A stretch of 64,000 bases of DNA from Speluncibacter jeojiensis (GTDB lineage: Bacteria; Actinomycetota; Actinomycetes; Mycobacteriales; Mycobacteriaceae). A model generated the notes under the pieces. That model did not search any database and was not told the DNA's origin. It saw nothing but the letters and a program-made list of their open reading frames with translations. The number at the start of each line of letters is the position of its first letter. The stretch's first letter is position 1. Location of the stretch: NCBI RefSeq assembly GCF_029589495.1, contig NZ_JAAIVF010000008.1:62001-126000 (forward strand), in the 5' to 3' direction. A program made the position numbers and the translations under genes. Below are positions 18,372 to 26,088 of the stretch, piece by piece.

Positions 18372-19094
18372 TCAGCGCGTCGGGCTCACCGTGACCAGCC
18401 ACCCGCACTCGGCGAACCCGACGGACACGGCGAGCCGGCGCGCGGTGTGGTTGTCCGGGTGGATGCGGGCCTGTGCGATCAGGCCCGCATCCAGGGCGTC
18501 GAGTGCGGCGAGCCTGCAGACGGTCGAGCCGTCTCCCGTGCGCCGCGATCGAGGGTCGGTCAGCACCCGCAGGTCGGCGAGGAAGCCGTCCCGAACGGCG
18601 TATCCGCTGCAGGCGCGCGGGGTGTGCGCGTGGTCGAGGAGGGTGAACGACCGCTCGAGTCCGGCGACCGCGGCCTCGTTGACGTCGTCGGGCGGGCAGG
18701 TCCCGGCCACCGCGTCGACGTCCGAACTGTCGTGCGAGATCAGCGGTTCGGCGCCGTCGGGACTCGGACCGTACGCGTCGAGGTACCAGAGCGACTCGGT
18801 GGTCGCCGGCCGGATCGCGCCGACGGCGCGGGCGAGTGCGGCTGCAGTGGTCGCAGCAGCAAACGTGCCGGTCGCCGCCGCACGGGGATCCCGGAGCATG
18901 GCCGGGTCGATCCGGTCGAGCGCGCCGGGGGGACCGGTCAGGACCGTGCTGCCGAACACGTGCAGGAGTCGCACTCGGTCGGCGGCCTCGTCGGCCACCC
19001 GGTGGGGTTCGTCCACACGGGTGAGGGTGTCGTCGTCGAGGCCCAGCCTCCGGGTCCATGCCAGCAGCACGATCGCGGCGGTGTTGGTGTTCAT
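18372..19094 (-). CDS. GNAT-like N-acetyltransferase
   Basis: A ~240-residue protein whose C-terminal third has the GNAT pattern: a beta strand, the acetyl-CoA region, and ARIHPDNHTARRLAVSVGFAECGWLVTV, the usual N-x-x-A/S-x-x-L-x-x-x-x-GF end of an acetyltransferase. The N-terminal part (LLAWTRRLGLDDDTLTRVDEP) is not recognised. The start is uncertain: I use the ATG at 19094, which has no strong ribosome site; longer frames would cross the PadR operator. It is divergent from the PadR-MFS pair and could share its regulation. Substrate unknown. Confidence 0.7.
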   Translation of the reverse strand: MNTNTAAIVLLAWTRRLGLDDDTLTRVDEPHRVADEAADRVRLLHVFGSTVLTGPPGALDRIDPAMLRDPRAAATGTFAAATTAAALARAVGAIRPATTESLWYLDAYGPSPDGAEPLISHDSSDVDAVAGTCPPDDVNEAAVAGLERSFTLLDHAHTPRACSGYAVRDGFLADLRVLTDPRSRRTGDGSTVCRLAALDALDAGLIAQARIHPDNHTARRLAVSVGFAECGWLVTVSPTR

Positions 19095-19192
19095 CAGGTC
19101 ACGGTAACGAGTGGTGCGGGTGGCGATGGTCGAGGTTGCGATGGTCGGGGTGACGACGGTCACTGTTGCCTCGCCGTGTGGCACGGGCTTAA

Positions 19193-19208
19193 TATTCCAG
19201 ATGGAATA
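19193..19208. promoter_or_regulatory. PadR-type operator
   Basis: A perfect inverted repeat TATTCCA-GA-TGGAATA, 61 bases upstream of the PadR start and between two divergent genes. It is the only strong dyad in the gap. Position and symmetry suggest the PadR regulator binds it to repress its own operon. Confidence 0.6.
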
Positions 19209-19268
19209 GTTCATGTGGGCCATGTTCAGGAGTCGCGTCGCCCACGATCAGGCAAGGGGGTTCGCGCG

Positions 19269-19865
19269 GTGGCGGTGTCGCTGACCCCGCTGGCGGTGGC
19301 CGTGTTGGCACTGCTGGCCGAACGTCCGATGCATCCGTACGAGATGTATCAGCTGACGATCGAGCGCCGAGAGGACCGTCTCGTCAAGGTCCGGCCGGGC
19401 TCGCTCTATCACACCGTTGCGCGCCTCGCCCGCGACGAACTGGTCCGCGCCATCGGTGTCGACCGCGAGGGCAACCGCCCCGAACGCACGACCTACGAGA
19501 TCACCGAGCCCGGGCAGGTCGCGTTGCGGTCGTGGATCACCGAGGCTCTCGGCACTCCCATGGCGGAGTATCCGCGCTTCTCGCTGGCGGTGGCCGAATC
19601 GCACAACCTGCCCAAGGACGAGGTCATCGCATTGCTGCGGCGGCGCCGTGAGCTCGTCGACCGCCGCCGCGACGAACTTGTCGGTGGGGTGGAGGATGCT
19701 GAGCGCGCGGGTGTGCCGGCGTTGTTCCATCTCGACATCGGTTATTCCATCGCCATCGCCGAGGCGGAGTCCCGCTGGCTCGGCGCCACACTCGACGACC
19801 TGACCTCCGGGCGGCTGGGCTGGCTCGACTGCCTGCCGACCGCACCTACGCATCGAACGAACTGA
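19269..19865 (+). CDS. PadR family transcriptional regulator
   Basis: A 198-residue regulator with the N-terminal PadR winged helix (LTPLAVAVLALLAERPMHPYEMYQL, then PGSLYHTVARLARDELV and the wing ERTTYEITEPG) and a C-terminal helical domain for dimerisation (C-terminal PadR domain). The GTG at 19269 is preceded by AAGGGGG at 19254-19260; the much longer upstream frame is spurious. It is followed nine bases later by an MFS efflux gene, the typical regulator-pump arrangement, so it likely represses that pump until a drug binds. Confidence 0.92.
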   Translation: MAVSLTPLAVAVLALLAERPMHPYEMYQLTIERREDRLVKVRPGSLYHTVARLARDELVRAIGVDREGNRPERTTYEITEPGQVALRSWITEALGTPMAEYPRFSLAVAESHNLPKDEVIALLRRRRELVDRRRDELVGGVEDAERAGVPALFHLDIGYSIAIAEAESRWLGATLDDLTSGRLGWLDCLPTAPTHRTN

Positions 19866-19874
19866 GGATTGACG

Positions 19875-21368
19875 ATGGAACAACGCATCCGTCCGTGGCC
19901 GGCGCTGTGGGCGCTGTGTCTCGGGTTCTTCATGATCCTGGTGGACAGCACCATCGTCTCGGTCGCCACACCGGCGATCATGGAGGGGCTGCACGCCGAC
20001 ATCAACGCCGTGGTGTGGGTGACCAGCGCCTACCTGCTGGCCTACGCGGTGCCACTGCTGGTGACCGGTCGCCTCGGCGACCGTTTCGGCCCGAAGAACC
20101 TCTACCTCGTGGGGCTGGTCGTCTTCACGCTGTCATCGGCCTGGTGCGGGTTCGCCGGCGGCATCACGATGCTGATCGTCGCCCGCGTGGTCCAGGGTCT
20201 CGGCGCCGCGTTGATGACGCCGCAGACGATGTCGGTGATCACCCGGATCTTCCCGCCGGACAAGCGCGGCGCGGCCATGGGCATGTGGGGCGCGGTGGCC
20301 GGCGTGGCGATGCTGGTCGGCCCGCTGCTCGGCGGCGTGCTGGTCGACTCGCTCGGTTGGGAGTGGATCTTCTTCATCAACGTGCCGGTCGGCGTCGTCG
20401 GCTTCGCGCTGGCCATGGCGCTGGTGCCGAAGCTGCCGACCCACTCGCACAGCTTCGACATCCTCGGCGTGGTGCTCAGCGCGGGCGGCATGTTCTGCCT
20501 GGTCTTCGGCATCCAGGAAGGCCAGACCTACGACTGGGGCACCATCAAGGGCATCCTCTCGGTGCCGCTGCTGATCGTGGTCGGCGTGGTCCTGTTCGTG
20601 GCGTTCGTGATCTGGCAGGGCGTCAACAAGAAGGAGCCGCTGGTCCCGCTGTCGCTGTTCCGCGACCGGAACTTCTCGCTGGCCAACATCTCGATCAGCA
20701 CGATGGGCTTCGCGGTCACCAGCATGGTGCTGCCGCTGATGCTCTTCACCCAGATGGTGCGCGGCTACTCGCCGACCCAGTCGGCGCTGCTGATGGTGCC
20801 GATGGCGGTGCTGTCCGGTGCGCTGGCCCCGGTGGTCGGCAAGCTGGTCGACCGCACCCATCCGCGCTACATCGCCGCGCCGGGTCTGTTGCTGTTGGTG
20901 ATCACCCTGGTGTGGCTACAGCAGGTGATGACGCCGCACACCGCCGTGTGGAAGCTGTTGCTGCCCATGGCCGTGATGGGTGTGGCGATGGCCTGCATCT
21001 GGTCCCCGCTGTCGGCGACCGCCACCCGCAACCTGGCGATGAACGTGGCCGGTGCCGGCTCCGGCGTCTACAACGCGACCCGCCAGCTCGGCGGCGTGAT
21101 CGGCAGCGCCGCGATCGCGGCGATGATGGAGTCCCGGCTGTCGGCCAACGGCATTCCGTCGACCGGCGGCGCGGAGGCCGGCGCGGGCAGCCTGCCGTCC
21201 TTCCTCTGGGACGGGTTCAGCCACGCCATGGGGCAGTCGATGCTGCTGCCGGCGGCAGCGTTGGTGATCGGCGTGATCGCGGCGGCCCTCTTCGAGCGGC
21301 CCAGCCATGCCGGGATGGTCAAGACCGACGCGCAGGCCGCCTCGGAGTCCGAGCCGGCCGGCGTCTGA
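19875..21368 (+). CDS. Multidrug efflux MFS transporter, DHA2 (EmrB/QacA) family
   Basis: A 497-residue, 14-transmembrane-type proton-driven exporter. It carries motif A (GRLGDRFGPKNLYLVG), the DHA2 motif near LVDSTIVSVATPAI in helix 1 (Asp in the membrane) and motif C-like GPLLGGVLVDSLGWEWIFFINVPVG. The ATG at 19875 with GAGG seven bases upstream is preferred to the TTG at 19869. It is co-transcribed with the PadR gene. By family it exports drugs or lipophilic cations; the actual substrate is not evident. Confidence 0.93.
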   Translation: MEQRIRPWPALWALCLGFFMILVDSTIVSVATPAIMEGLHADINAVVWVTSAYLLAYAVPLLVTGRLGDRFGPKNLYLVGLVVFTLSSAWCGFAGGITMLIVARVVQGLGAALMTPQTMSVITRIFPPDKRGAAMGMWGAVAGVAMLVGPLLGGVLVDSLGWEWIFFINVPVGVVGFALAMALVPKLPTHSHSFDILGVVLSAGGMFCLVFGIQEGQTYDWGTIKGILSVPLLIVVGVVLFVAFVIWQGVNKKEPLVPLSLFRDRNFSLANISISTMGFAVTSMVLPLMLFTQMVRGYSPTQSALLMVPMAVLSGALAPVVGKLVDRTHPRYIAAPGLLLLVITLVWLQQVMTPHTAVWKLLLPMAVMGVAMACIWSPLSATATRNLAMNVAGAGSGVYNATRQLGGVIGSAAIAAMMESRLSANGIPSTGGAEAGAGSLPSFLWDGFSHAMGQSMLLPAAALVIGVIAAALFERPSHAGMVKTDAQAASESEPAGV

Positions 21369-21375
21369 GCGGGGT

Positions 21376-22371
21376 TCACCACCCGGTCAGGGCCCGCAGC
21401 CGGCTCTCGGTGCGGGCCCAGTCGACGTCGGGGACACCGCCGAAGGTGACCTGCGGAGGGTGCTCACCGGCCAGGACGACGTGTGCGTCCCGGTCGGTGA
21501 GCACGTCCAGCAGGTTGCAGAGGCGGCGCCGCGGCTCACGGTCGGCCTGGACGAGCACGGGGACGTCGGTAACGACCCAACTCGAGAAGCGGTCGGCGAG
21601 CAGGAGATAGTCCGCGGTCCCGGTCGGTGCGCCGCACAGGTCCGAGAACGTGAACCGCACCTCGGTGCCGCGCACCTGCCGTGCGGTGACCGATCTCCCG
21701 CCCAGATCCAGCGGGACCGGTTCGTCAGCCGGGTCCTCCGGCAACGCCGCCGGTGCGCCGCCGTCGTCACGACCCGCCCCGGGCCACAAGTAGGCACCGC
21801 GAGGGCCTGCGGTGGTGCGGTAATCCCGGCCGCCGTCGACCTCGACCACGTCGAGGTGCTTCTCGATGGCCGCGATCGTGGGTGTGAAGCGCTGGTGCGC
21901 AAGCGGATTGGGCAGGAGCTCGCCGGGTGGGTAGTTGGACGTGACGACCAGGATCAGCTTGCGCCGCAGCACCGCCTCGCTCAGCGCCGCCAGGTAGCGG
22001 GCGTCGGCTACGTCGTGCACATGGAACTCGTCGAAGCACAGCAATTCGGTGTCGCCCAGCAGACGGTCGAGGACGGCGTCGAGGTCGTGCTGGGTCGCCA
22101 GCATGCGCTGGAGTTCGTGCAGGAACTCGTGTAAATGCATGCGCCGCTTGGCGTCGACGGACGCGGTGGCGAAGAACGCGTTCATCAGCCACGACTTTCC
22201 CCGCCCCGAGGGGCCCCACAGGTAGAGCCCGCGGGCAGTGCTGCGCCGACGGTGTCGCCGACGGTCGGCACCGACCAGGCCGCGCAGTTTCTGCAGGGCT
22301 GCCTCCTGGGCAGGGTCCGGATTGTGGCCGGTGCGGGCGAGGTGTTCCGTCAACGGGTCCATGATCGACAT
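21376..22371 (-). CDS. zapE: Cell division ATPase ZapE / AFG1-like
   Basis: A 331-residue P-loop ATPase of the ZapE/AFG1 family. It has the N-terminal Q-x-x-A-L-x-x-L segment, Walker A LWGPSGRGKSWLM, the family block HLHEFLHELQ, Walker B LLCFDEFHVHDVADA and the sensor region LVVTSNYPPGELLPNPL. In E. coli ZapE associates with the division ring; AFG1 relatives help protein quality control. It faces a TetR regulator, with a dyad overlapping its -10 region (TATAGA eight bases before the ATG), and converges on the MFS gene with only seven bases between stops. Confidence 0.9.
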   Translation of the reverse strand: MSIMDPLTEHLARTGHNPDPAQEAALQKLRGLVGADRRRHRRRSTARGLYLWGPSGRGKSWLMNAFFATASVDAKRRMHLHEFLHELQRMLATQHDLDAVLDRLLGDTELLCFDEFHVHDVADARYLAALSEAVLRRKLILVVTSNYPPGELLPNPLAHQRFTPTIAAIEKHLDVVEVDGGRDYRTTAGPRGAYLWPGAGRDDGGAPAALPEDPADEPVPLDLGGRSVTARQVRGTEVRFTFSDLCGAPTGTADYLLLADRFSSWVVTDVPVLVQADREPRRRLCNLLDVLTDRDAHVVLAGEHPPQVTFGGVPDVDWARTESRLRALTGW

Positions 22372-22377
22372 ACCGCG

Positions 22378-22395
22378 ACTCTATAAATGTAGAGT
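22378..22395. promoter_or_regulatory. Operator between zapE and a TetR gene
   Basis: ACTCTA-N6-TAGAGT, a perfect 6-bp-arm dyad, contains -10-like boxes for both directions (TATAGA leftward, TATAAA rightward) in the short divergent gap. A bound repressor would block both genes. Confidence 0.5.
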
Positions 22396-22419
22396 GTGGT
22401 GAACAGGCGGGAGTGGGAA

Positions 22420-23106
22420 GTGTCACTCGACAACGGGTCATCTCCGGACCGGCGGGCTGCGATCGCAGATGCCGCGATCGCGGTCATCGCGGCCGACGGT
22501 GTGCGGGCGCTGACGCATCGTGCGCTGGACCGACGTCTGGGGCTCCCGCCCGGATCGGTGTCGTACTACCACCGCACCCGAAAGGCCTTGCTGGAGGCGG
22601 TGGTCCGGGAGCTCGCGGCCCGCAACCGTGCCGACTTCGTGGCGTCGGGACAGGGATTCTCAGCCCCAGCCCCAGCCCCAGCCCCAGGCCCGGGCGCGGA
22701 CTCGGTCACCTCCGGGCCGGGCGCACGCCGGGACGACCTGGCGGTGGCGGTGCGGGGGATGGCGGTGCTGGTCGACCGGATGATCGGAGTGCGCCGCGCG
22801 GACTCGGTCGCCCGCTATGCACTGACCCTCGAACTGGCCGCGGACCCGGATCTGCGGGACCTGCTGGCGACACCGTTCTTCGCGCACGGCGCCGCCGCCG
22901 ATCTGCTCGCCGGCTGCGGTGTGGCCGACCCGGCCGGAGCCGCGGACGACCTGATCAGCCTGGTCGACGGGTTGGTCTTCGACCGGTGTGTGGGGCGGCG
23001 CGCGCGGACCGCCCCGGCCGCGGGCACCGCGGCGAGCATCGACGAACTCGCCCGGGCACTGCACACGTTCGTGCTCGGGTGCCTACGCTGGCCGCATGAC
23101 CGGTGA
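22420..23106 (+). CDS. TetR family transcriptional regulator
   Basis: A ~228-residue regulator with an N-terminal HTH (RRAAIADAAIAVIAADGVRALTHRALDRRLGLPPGSVSYYHRTRKALLEAVV). The C-terminal domain carries an Ala-Pro tract encoded by four perfect copies of CAGCCC. The GTG at 22420 follows GGGAG; an alternative GTG at 22396 lies eight bases after a TATAAA box and would be a leaderless start. It overlaps the downstream crotonase gene by 11 bases, so the two are likely co-expressed. Target and ligand unknown; a CoA ester is plausible from the neighbour. Confidence 0.85.
   Translation: MSLDNGSSPDRRAAIADAAIAVIAADGVRALTHRALDRRLGLPPGSVSYYHRTRKALLEAVVRELAARNRADFVASGQGFSAPAPAPAPGPGADSVTSGPGARRDDLAVAVRGMAVLVDRMIGVRRADSVARYALTLELAADPDLRDLLATPFFAHGAAADLLAGCGVADPAGAADDLISLVDGLVFDRCVGRRARTAPAAGTAASIDELARALHTFVLGCLRWPHDR
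22661..22684 (+). repeat. CAGCCC hexanucleotide repeat inside a TetR gene
   Basis: Four perfect CAGCCC copies followed by a degenerate copy, encoding alternating Ala and Pro. The six-base unit preserves the frame when copies are gained or lost. Confidence 0.85.
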
Positions 23107-23887
23107 CTGCACCCGACTCGAGCGATCCACCACCGACCGCGGGGCCGCCCTCGCCGTGCTCACGATCGACCACGGCGACCTGAACCTGTTCGACCGGGCC
23201 ATGTTCGACTCGCTCACCGCGGACATCGCGGACTTGGCGGCGGGTCCGCCGCGTGCGGTGCTGCTGCGCGCCGAGGGGCGGGTCGTCTCCGGCGGCGTCG
23301 ACGTTCACCTCTTCGACGGGTTGACCGTGGAGCAGGGAACCGTCTTGTGGCGCACGCTGTTCGAGCGGATCATCGCGCCGATCGAGGCCCTGCCGTGCCC
23401 GGTGGTCTTCGCTGCGCACGCGCTCACGCTCACCGCGGCCTTCGAGATCGCGCTGGCCTGCGACCTGATCCTCGCCGCGCCGAAGGCGAAGTTCGGTCTG
23501 GTCGAGACCGTGGTCGGCCTGACCCCGTCGATGGGCGGTCCGCAGCGGCTGGCCGAGCGTGCGGGCTCCGGCAGGGCACGCGAGTTGGTCATGACAGGCG
23601 ACCGCTACGACGCGGCGACCCTGCACGACTGGGGCGTGGTCAATCAACTCCACGACGACGTCGATGCCGCCGCGCGTGCACTGGCCGTGCGGCTGGCCGA
23701 CGGGCCGACCCGTGCCCATGACGCGACCAAGCGGATCATCGCGGGGTGGCGCTCGGCCGGGGTCGGGCACGCCGACGCGGTGACCCCCGAGGTCTCGGGT
23801 GCGCTGTTCGGCACCGAGGACCTGCGTGGCGCGGTGCGCAGCTTCCTGGAGGCCGGCCCCGGCAAGGCGGTCTACACCGGTCGCTGA
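23096..23887 (+). CDS. Enoyl-CoA hydratase/isomerase family protein (crotonase)
   Basis: A 263-residue crotonase-fold protein. Both catalytic-type glutamates are kept (AAFEIALACDL and LVETVVGLTPSMGG), and the first oxyanion segment reads EGRVVSGGVD. The usual glycine-rich second oxyanion loop (GGG) is replaced by LTLTAAFE, so activity may be atypical. It starts at the ATG at 23096, inside the last codons of the TetR gene, without a separate ribosome site, which suggests translational coupling. It likely acts on a CoA thioester controlled by that regulator. Hydratase, isomerase and hydrolase activities cannot be told apart here. Confidence 0.88.
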   Translation: MTGDCTRLERSTTDRGAALAVLTIDHGDLNLFDRAMFDSLTADIADLAAGPPRAVLLRAEGRVVSGGVDVHLFDGLTVEQGTVLWRTLFERIIAPIEALPCPVVFAAHALTLTAAFEIALACDLILAAPKAKFGLVETVVGLTPSMGGPQRLAERAGSGRARELVMTGDRYDAATLHDWGVVNQLHDDVDAAARALAVRLADGPTRAHDATKRIIAGWRSAGVGHADAVTPEVSGALFGTEDLRGAVRSFLEAGPGKAVYTGR

Positions 23888-23892
23888 GCCAT

Positions 23893-24597
23893 CTACACCG
23901 GGCGCTGGGCGGGCGGCCCCGGTGTCGGCCAGTTCGCCGGCGGCGGGCCGAATGCCTTGCGCGCGTTGCGGATCAGCACGTGCCCGAGCGAGCGGTTGCC
24001 GCCTGCGCCGACCACCGCGCCGATGCCCATCGGCGCGAGCTTGCCGAGGGTGACCAGGCCCTGCTTGGTGCCCACCTTCAGCGCGAACTTGCGCACCAGC
24101 GCGCTGTTGACCACGCGGACCGCGGTGCCGGGGACCTGACCCGGATACAGGACCGTCAGCCACCCGTTGCCGAACCGTTCCATCGCCCGCTGGACCAGCA
24201 TCGTGCCGGAGTCGCCGAGGGCCACCGCGAGCACCAGCGTGCGGCGGCGTTCGACGTCCTCGACCGGCAGCCCGTACACCTCGGCGATCGACAGCGTCAG
24301 CAGGGCGGCGGCCGCCATGAAGAAGGCGGTCTCGCCGCCCACCGCGGCCAGTGCGGTCCCGGTGCCGGCGGCGGGGATGGGCGCCGCCGCGCCGACGGCG
24401 GCGCCGCTGGAGGTGACCGTGTCCAGGAACCGCTTCTCGAGCCGGGCGAGGATCAGCGCCGGCGGCTCATCGGGGTGTGCCCGACGGATCCGTGCGACGG
24501 ACTCGACGATGACCGGGGTCGGCACCGCGATGCCCTTGTCGAGGGCGGCGAGCAGCGGATGCGCGTCACCCGTTGGTCGAAACCAGTTCCTGGCCAC
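23893..24597 (-). CDS. Conserved hypothetical protein with membrane-like hydrophobic segments
   Basis: A 234-residue protein not assigned to a known function. It has a charged N-terminus (PPALILARLEKRFLD), then a Gly/Ala/Pro-rich hydrophobic stretch (AAVGAAAPIPAAGTGTALAAVGGETAFFMAAAALLTLSIAEVYG), a middle soluble part, and a second Gly-rich stretch (GKLAPMGIGAVVGAGGNRSLG). This resembles EcsC-like membrane-associated proteins, but I am not sure. The GTG at 24597 is preceded by GGGAGGG. It lies 74 bases downstream of the lactone oxidase gene, same strand. Confidence 0.65.
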   Translation of the reverse strand: MARNWFRPTGDAHPLLAALDKGIAVPTPVIVESVARIRRAHPDEPPALILARLEKRFLDTVTSSGAAVGAAAPIPAAGTGTALAAVGGETAFFMAAAALLTLSIAEVYGLPVEDVERRRTLVLAVALGDSGTMLVQRAMERFGNGWLTVLYPGQVPGTAVRVVNSALVRKFALKVGTKQGLVTLGKLAPMGIGAVVGAGGNRSLGHVLIRNARKAFGPPPANWPTPGPPAQRPV

Positions 24598-24671
24598 CGG
24601 CCCTCCCACCGTCCTGCTGTCGTGCCGCCAGGATACGGGCCGCCGGCTTCGCGGCGTCGGCCCTGCCGGTG

Positions 24672-25982
24672 TCAGTCCAGGACACGCTCGAGGTACTCGT
24701 TGCCGAACATCCGGTCCGGGTCGACCTTGTCGCGCACGGTGACGAAGTCGTCGAAGCGGGGGTAGGCGGGACGCAGGTCGTCGGCGGTGCGCTGGTGCAG
24801 TTTGCCCCAGTGCGGGCGACCGTCGACCGACCGCATGATCGCCTCGACGTCCCGGAAGTACGCGGTGTGGTCGAGCCGGTGGTATTGGTGTACGGCCACG
24901 TAGGCGCTGTCGCGTCCGTGCGCGGTCGACATCCAGACGTCGTCGGCCTGCGCGAAGCGGACCTCGACGGGGAAGCTGATCTTGTGGCCGGACAGCTCGA
25001 GGCGACGACCGAGCTCGGCGAGCACCCGGGGGAGCGCCTCGACGGGTATCGCGTACTCCATCTCGCGGAACCGCACGCGGCGGGGCGACGCGTAGACCCG
25101 GTAGCTGCGGTCGGTGAACTCGCGCGCGGACAGCACCCGGGAGGAGAGCCGGTTGATCGACGGCACCAGGTCCTGGCGCCGCGCAGCCAGCCGGTTGACG
25201 CCCTCGAAGACGGTGTTGGAGAGCAACTCGTCGTCGATGTATGCGCGAACGGGGTTGAGCGGCGCCATCTTCGCGGTGCGCGGCAGCCGGGTGTTGCGCT
25301 TGGTGAGTACGCGGTCGGTGTGCGGGAACCAGTAGAACTCGAAGTGATCGACCGAGTCGCGGTCGTGGTCGAGGCGTTCGAGGGTGGCGCCGAGCGTGTC
25401 CGGGGCCTCGATCGCGTGCAGGGCGAACGCCGGCTCGCACAGCAGGGTCAGCTTGGTCAGGATGCCGACCGCGCCCAGTCCGAGCCGGGCCGCCTCGAAA
25501 AGTTCCGGGTTGTTGTCGGCGTCGCAGTCGAGCACCGAGCCGTCGGCGGTGACCACCTGGACGCCGCGCACCTGGGTGGCCAGTCCGCCGAAGCGTGCGC
25601 CGGTGCCGTGGGTTCCGGTGGAGATGGCGCCGGCGACGGTCTGGACGTCGATGTCGCCGAGGTTGGTCATCGCCAGCCCGAGGCTCCACAGCATCCGGTT
25701 GAGTTCGTGCAGGCGGGTTCCGGCGAACACGGTGACCAGGGTGCCGCCCTCGGTCGGCCGGACCGATTCGATGCCGACGAGCCGGTCCAGGTCGAGCAGG
25801 ACACCGTCGGTGACCGCGCACGAGGTGAAGGAGTGTCCGGCGCCTACGCTCTTGACGCGTAGGCCGTCCTCCGCGGCGCGGAGTACCTCGGACCGCACCG
25901 CGTCGACGGTGGCAGGGGTGCTGATGCGGTGCGGTCGGGCCTGGGCGCAGTCCGCCCAGTTGCGCCAAATGGTCGATTCCAC
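24672..25982 (-). CDS. FAD-linked sugar-lactone oxidase (L-gulono/D-arabinono-1,4-lactone type), Rv1771-like
   Basis: A 436-residue FAD-linked dehydrogenase. The N-terminal FAD_binding_4 domain has VGAGHSFTSCAVTDGVLLDL, where the His is the usual flavin-anchoring position, and GDIDVQTVAGAISTGTHGTG. The C-terminal ALO domain has EMEYAIP, VEVRFAQADDVWMSTAHGRDSAYVAVHQY and the final HWGKLH. It matches M. tuberculosis Rv1771 throughout. I choose the GTG at 25982 because a near-perfect promoter ends seven bases before it (leaderless mRNA) and the mycobacterial protein starts here; an ATG at 26012 would lie in the -35 box. Confidence 0.92.
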   Translation of the reverse strand: MESTIWRNWADCAQARPHRISTPATVDAVRSEVLRAAEDGLRVKSVGAGHSFTSCAVTDGVLLDLDRLVGIESVRPTEGGTLVTVFAGTRLHELNRMLWSLGLAMTNLGDIDVQTVAGAISTGTHGTGARFGGLATQVRGVQVVTADGSVLDCDADNNPELFEAARLGLGAVGILTKLTLLCEPAFALHAIEAPDTLGATLERLDHDRDSVDHFEFYWFPHTDRVLTKRNTRLPRTAKMAPLNPVRAYIDDELLSNTVFEGVNRLAARRQDLVPSINRLSSRVLSAREFTDRSYRVYASPRRVRFREMEYAIPVEALPRVLAELGRRLELSGHKISFPVEVRFAQADDVWMSTAHGRDSAYVAVHQYHRLDHTAYFRDVEAIMRSVDGRPHWGKLHQRTADDLRPAYPRFDDFVTVRDKVDPDRMFGNEYLERVLD

Positions 25983-25989
25983 ACCGGTA

Positions 25990-26017
25990 ATACTATGTGG
26001 ACGCTTGTTCAAGTCAA
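25990..26017 (-). promoter_or_regulatory. Leaderless-type promoter of the lactone oxidase gene
   Basis: Minus strand TTGACT (26017-26012), 16-base spacer, TAGTAT (25995-25990). The GTG start lies seven bases beyond the -10 box, so the 5' end should be the start codon. Confidence 0.7.
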
Positions 26018-26024
26018 TGCTTTC

Positions 26025-26041
26025 GTCACGGTAATTGTGAC
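26025..26041. promoter_or_regulatory. Operator in the lactone oxidase / TetR divergent gap
   Basis: GTCAC-N7-GTGAC is a perfect 5-bp-arm dyad between two divergent promoters. A second dyad TGACACGATGTCA (26054-26066) overlaps the -35 box of the TetR gene. Both are candidate TetR sites. Confidence 0.5.
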
Positions 26042-26052
26042 CGCCGGTTTGT

Positions 26053-26080
26053 TTGACACGATGTCACCGGGCCGTATCTA
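26053..26080 (+). promoter_or_regulatory. Leaderless-type promoter of the TetR gene
   Basis: TTGACA (26053-26058), 16-base spacer, TATCTA (26075-26080), and the ATG eight bases later at 26089. The -35 box is consensus. Confidence 0.7.
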
Positions 26081-26088
26081 CTCAGGCC

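Noticed and set aside
19895-21610. 571-codon frame over the MFS efflux gene
   Set aside because: Arg/Gly-rich shadow in another frame of a well-supported transporter gene, crossing into the zapE gene.
23872-23907. Near-repeat TCTACACCGG.CGCTG at the crotonase stop and the next gene's stop
   Set aside because: Two copies of ~15 bases, one sense and one antisense coding; probably chance in GC-rich ends of two genes.
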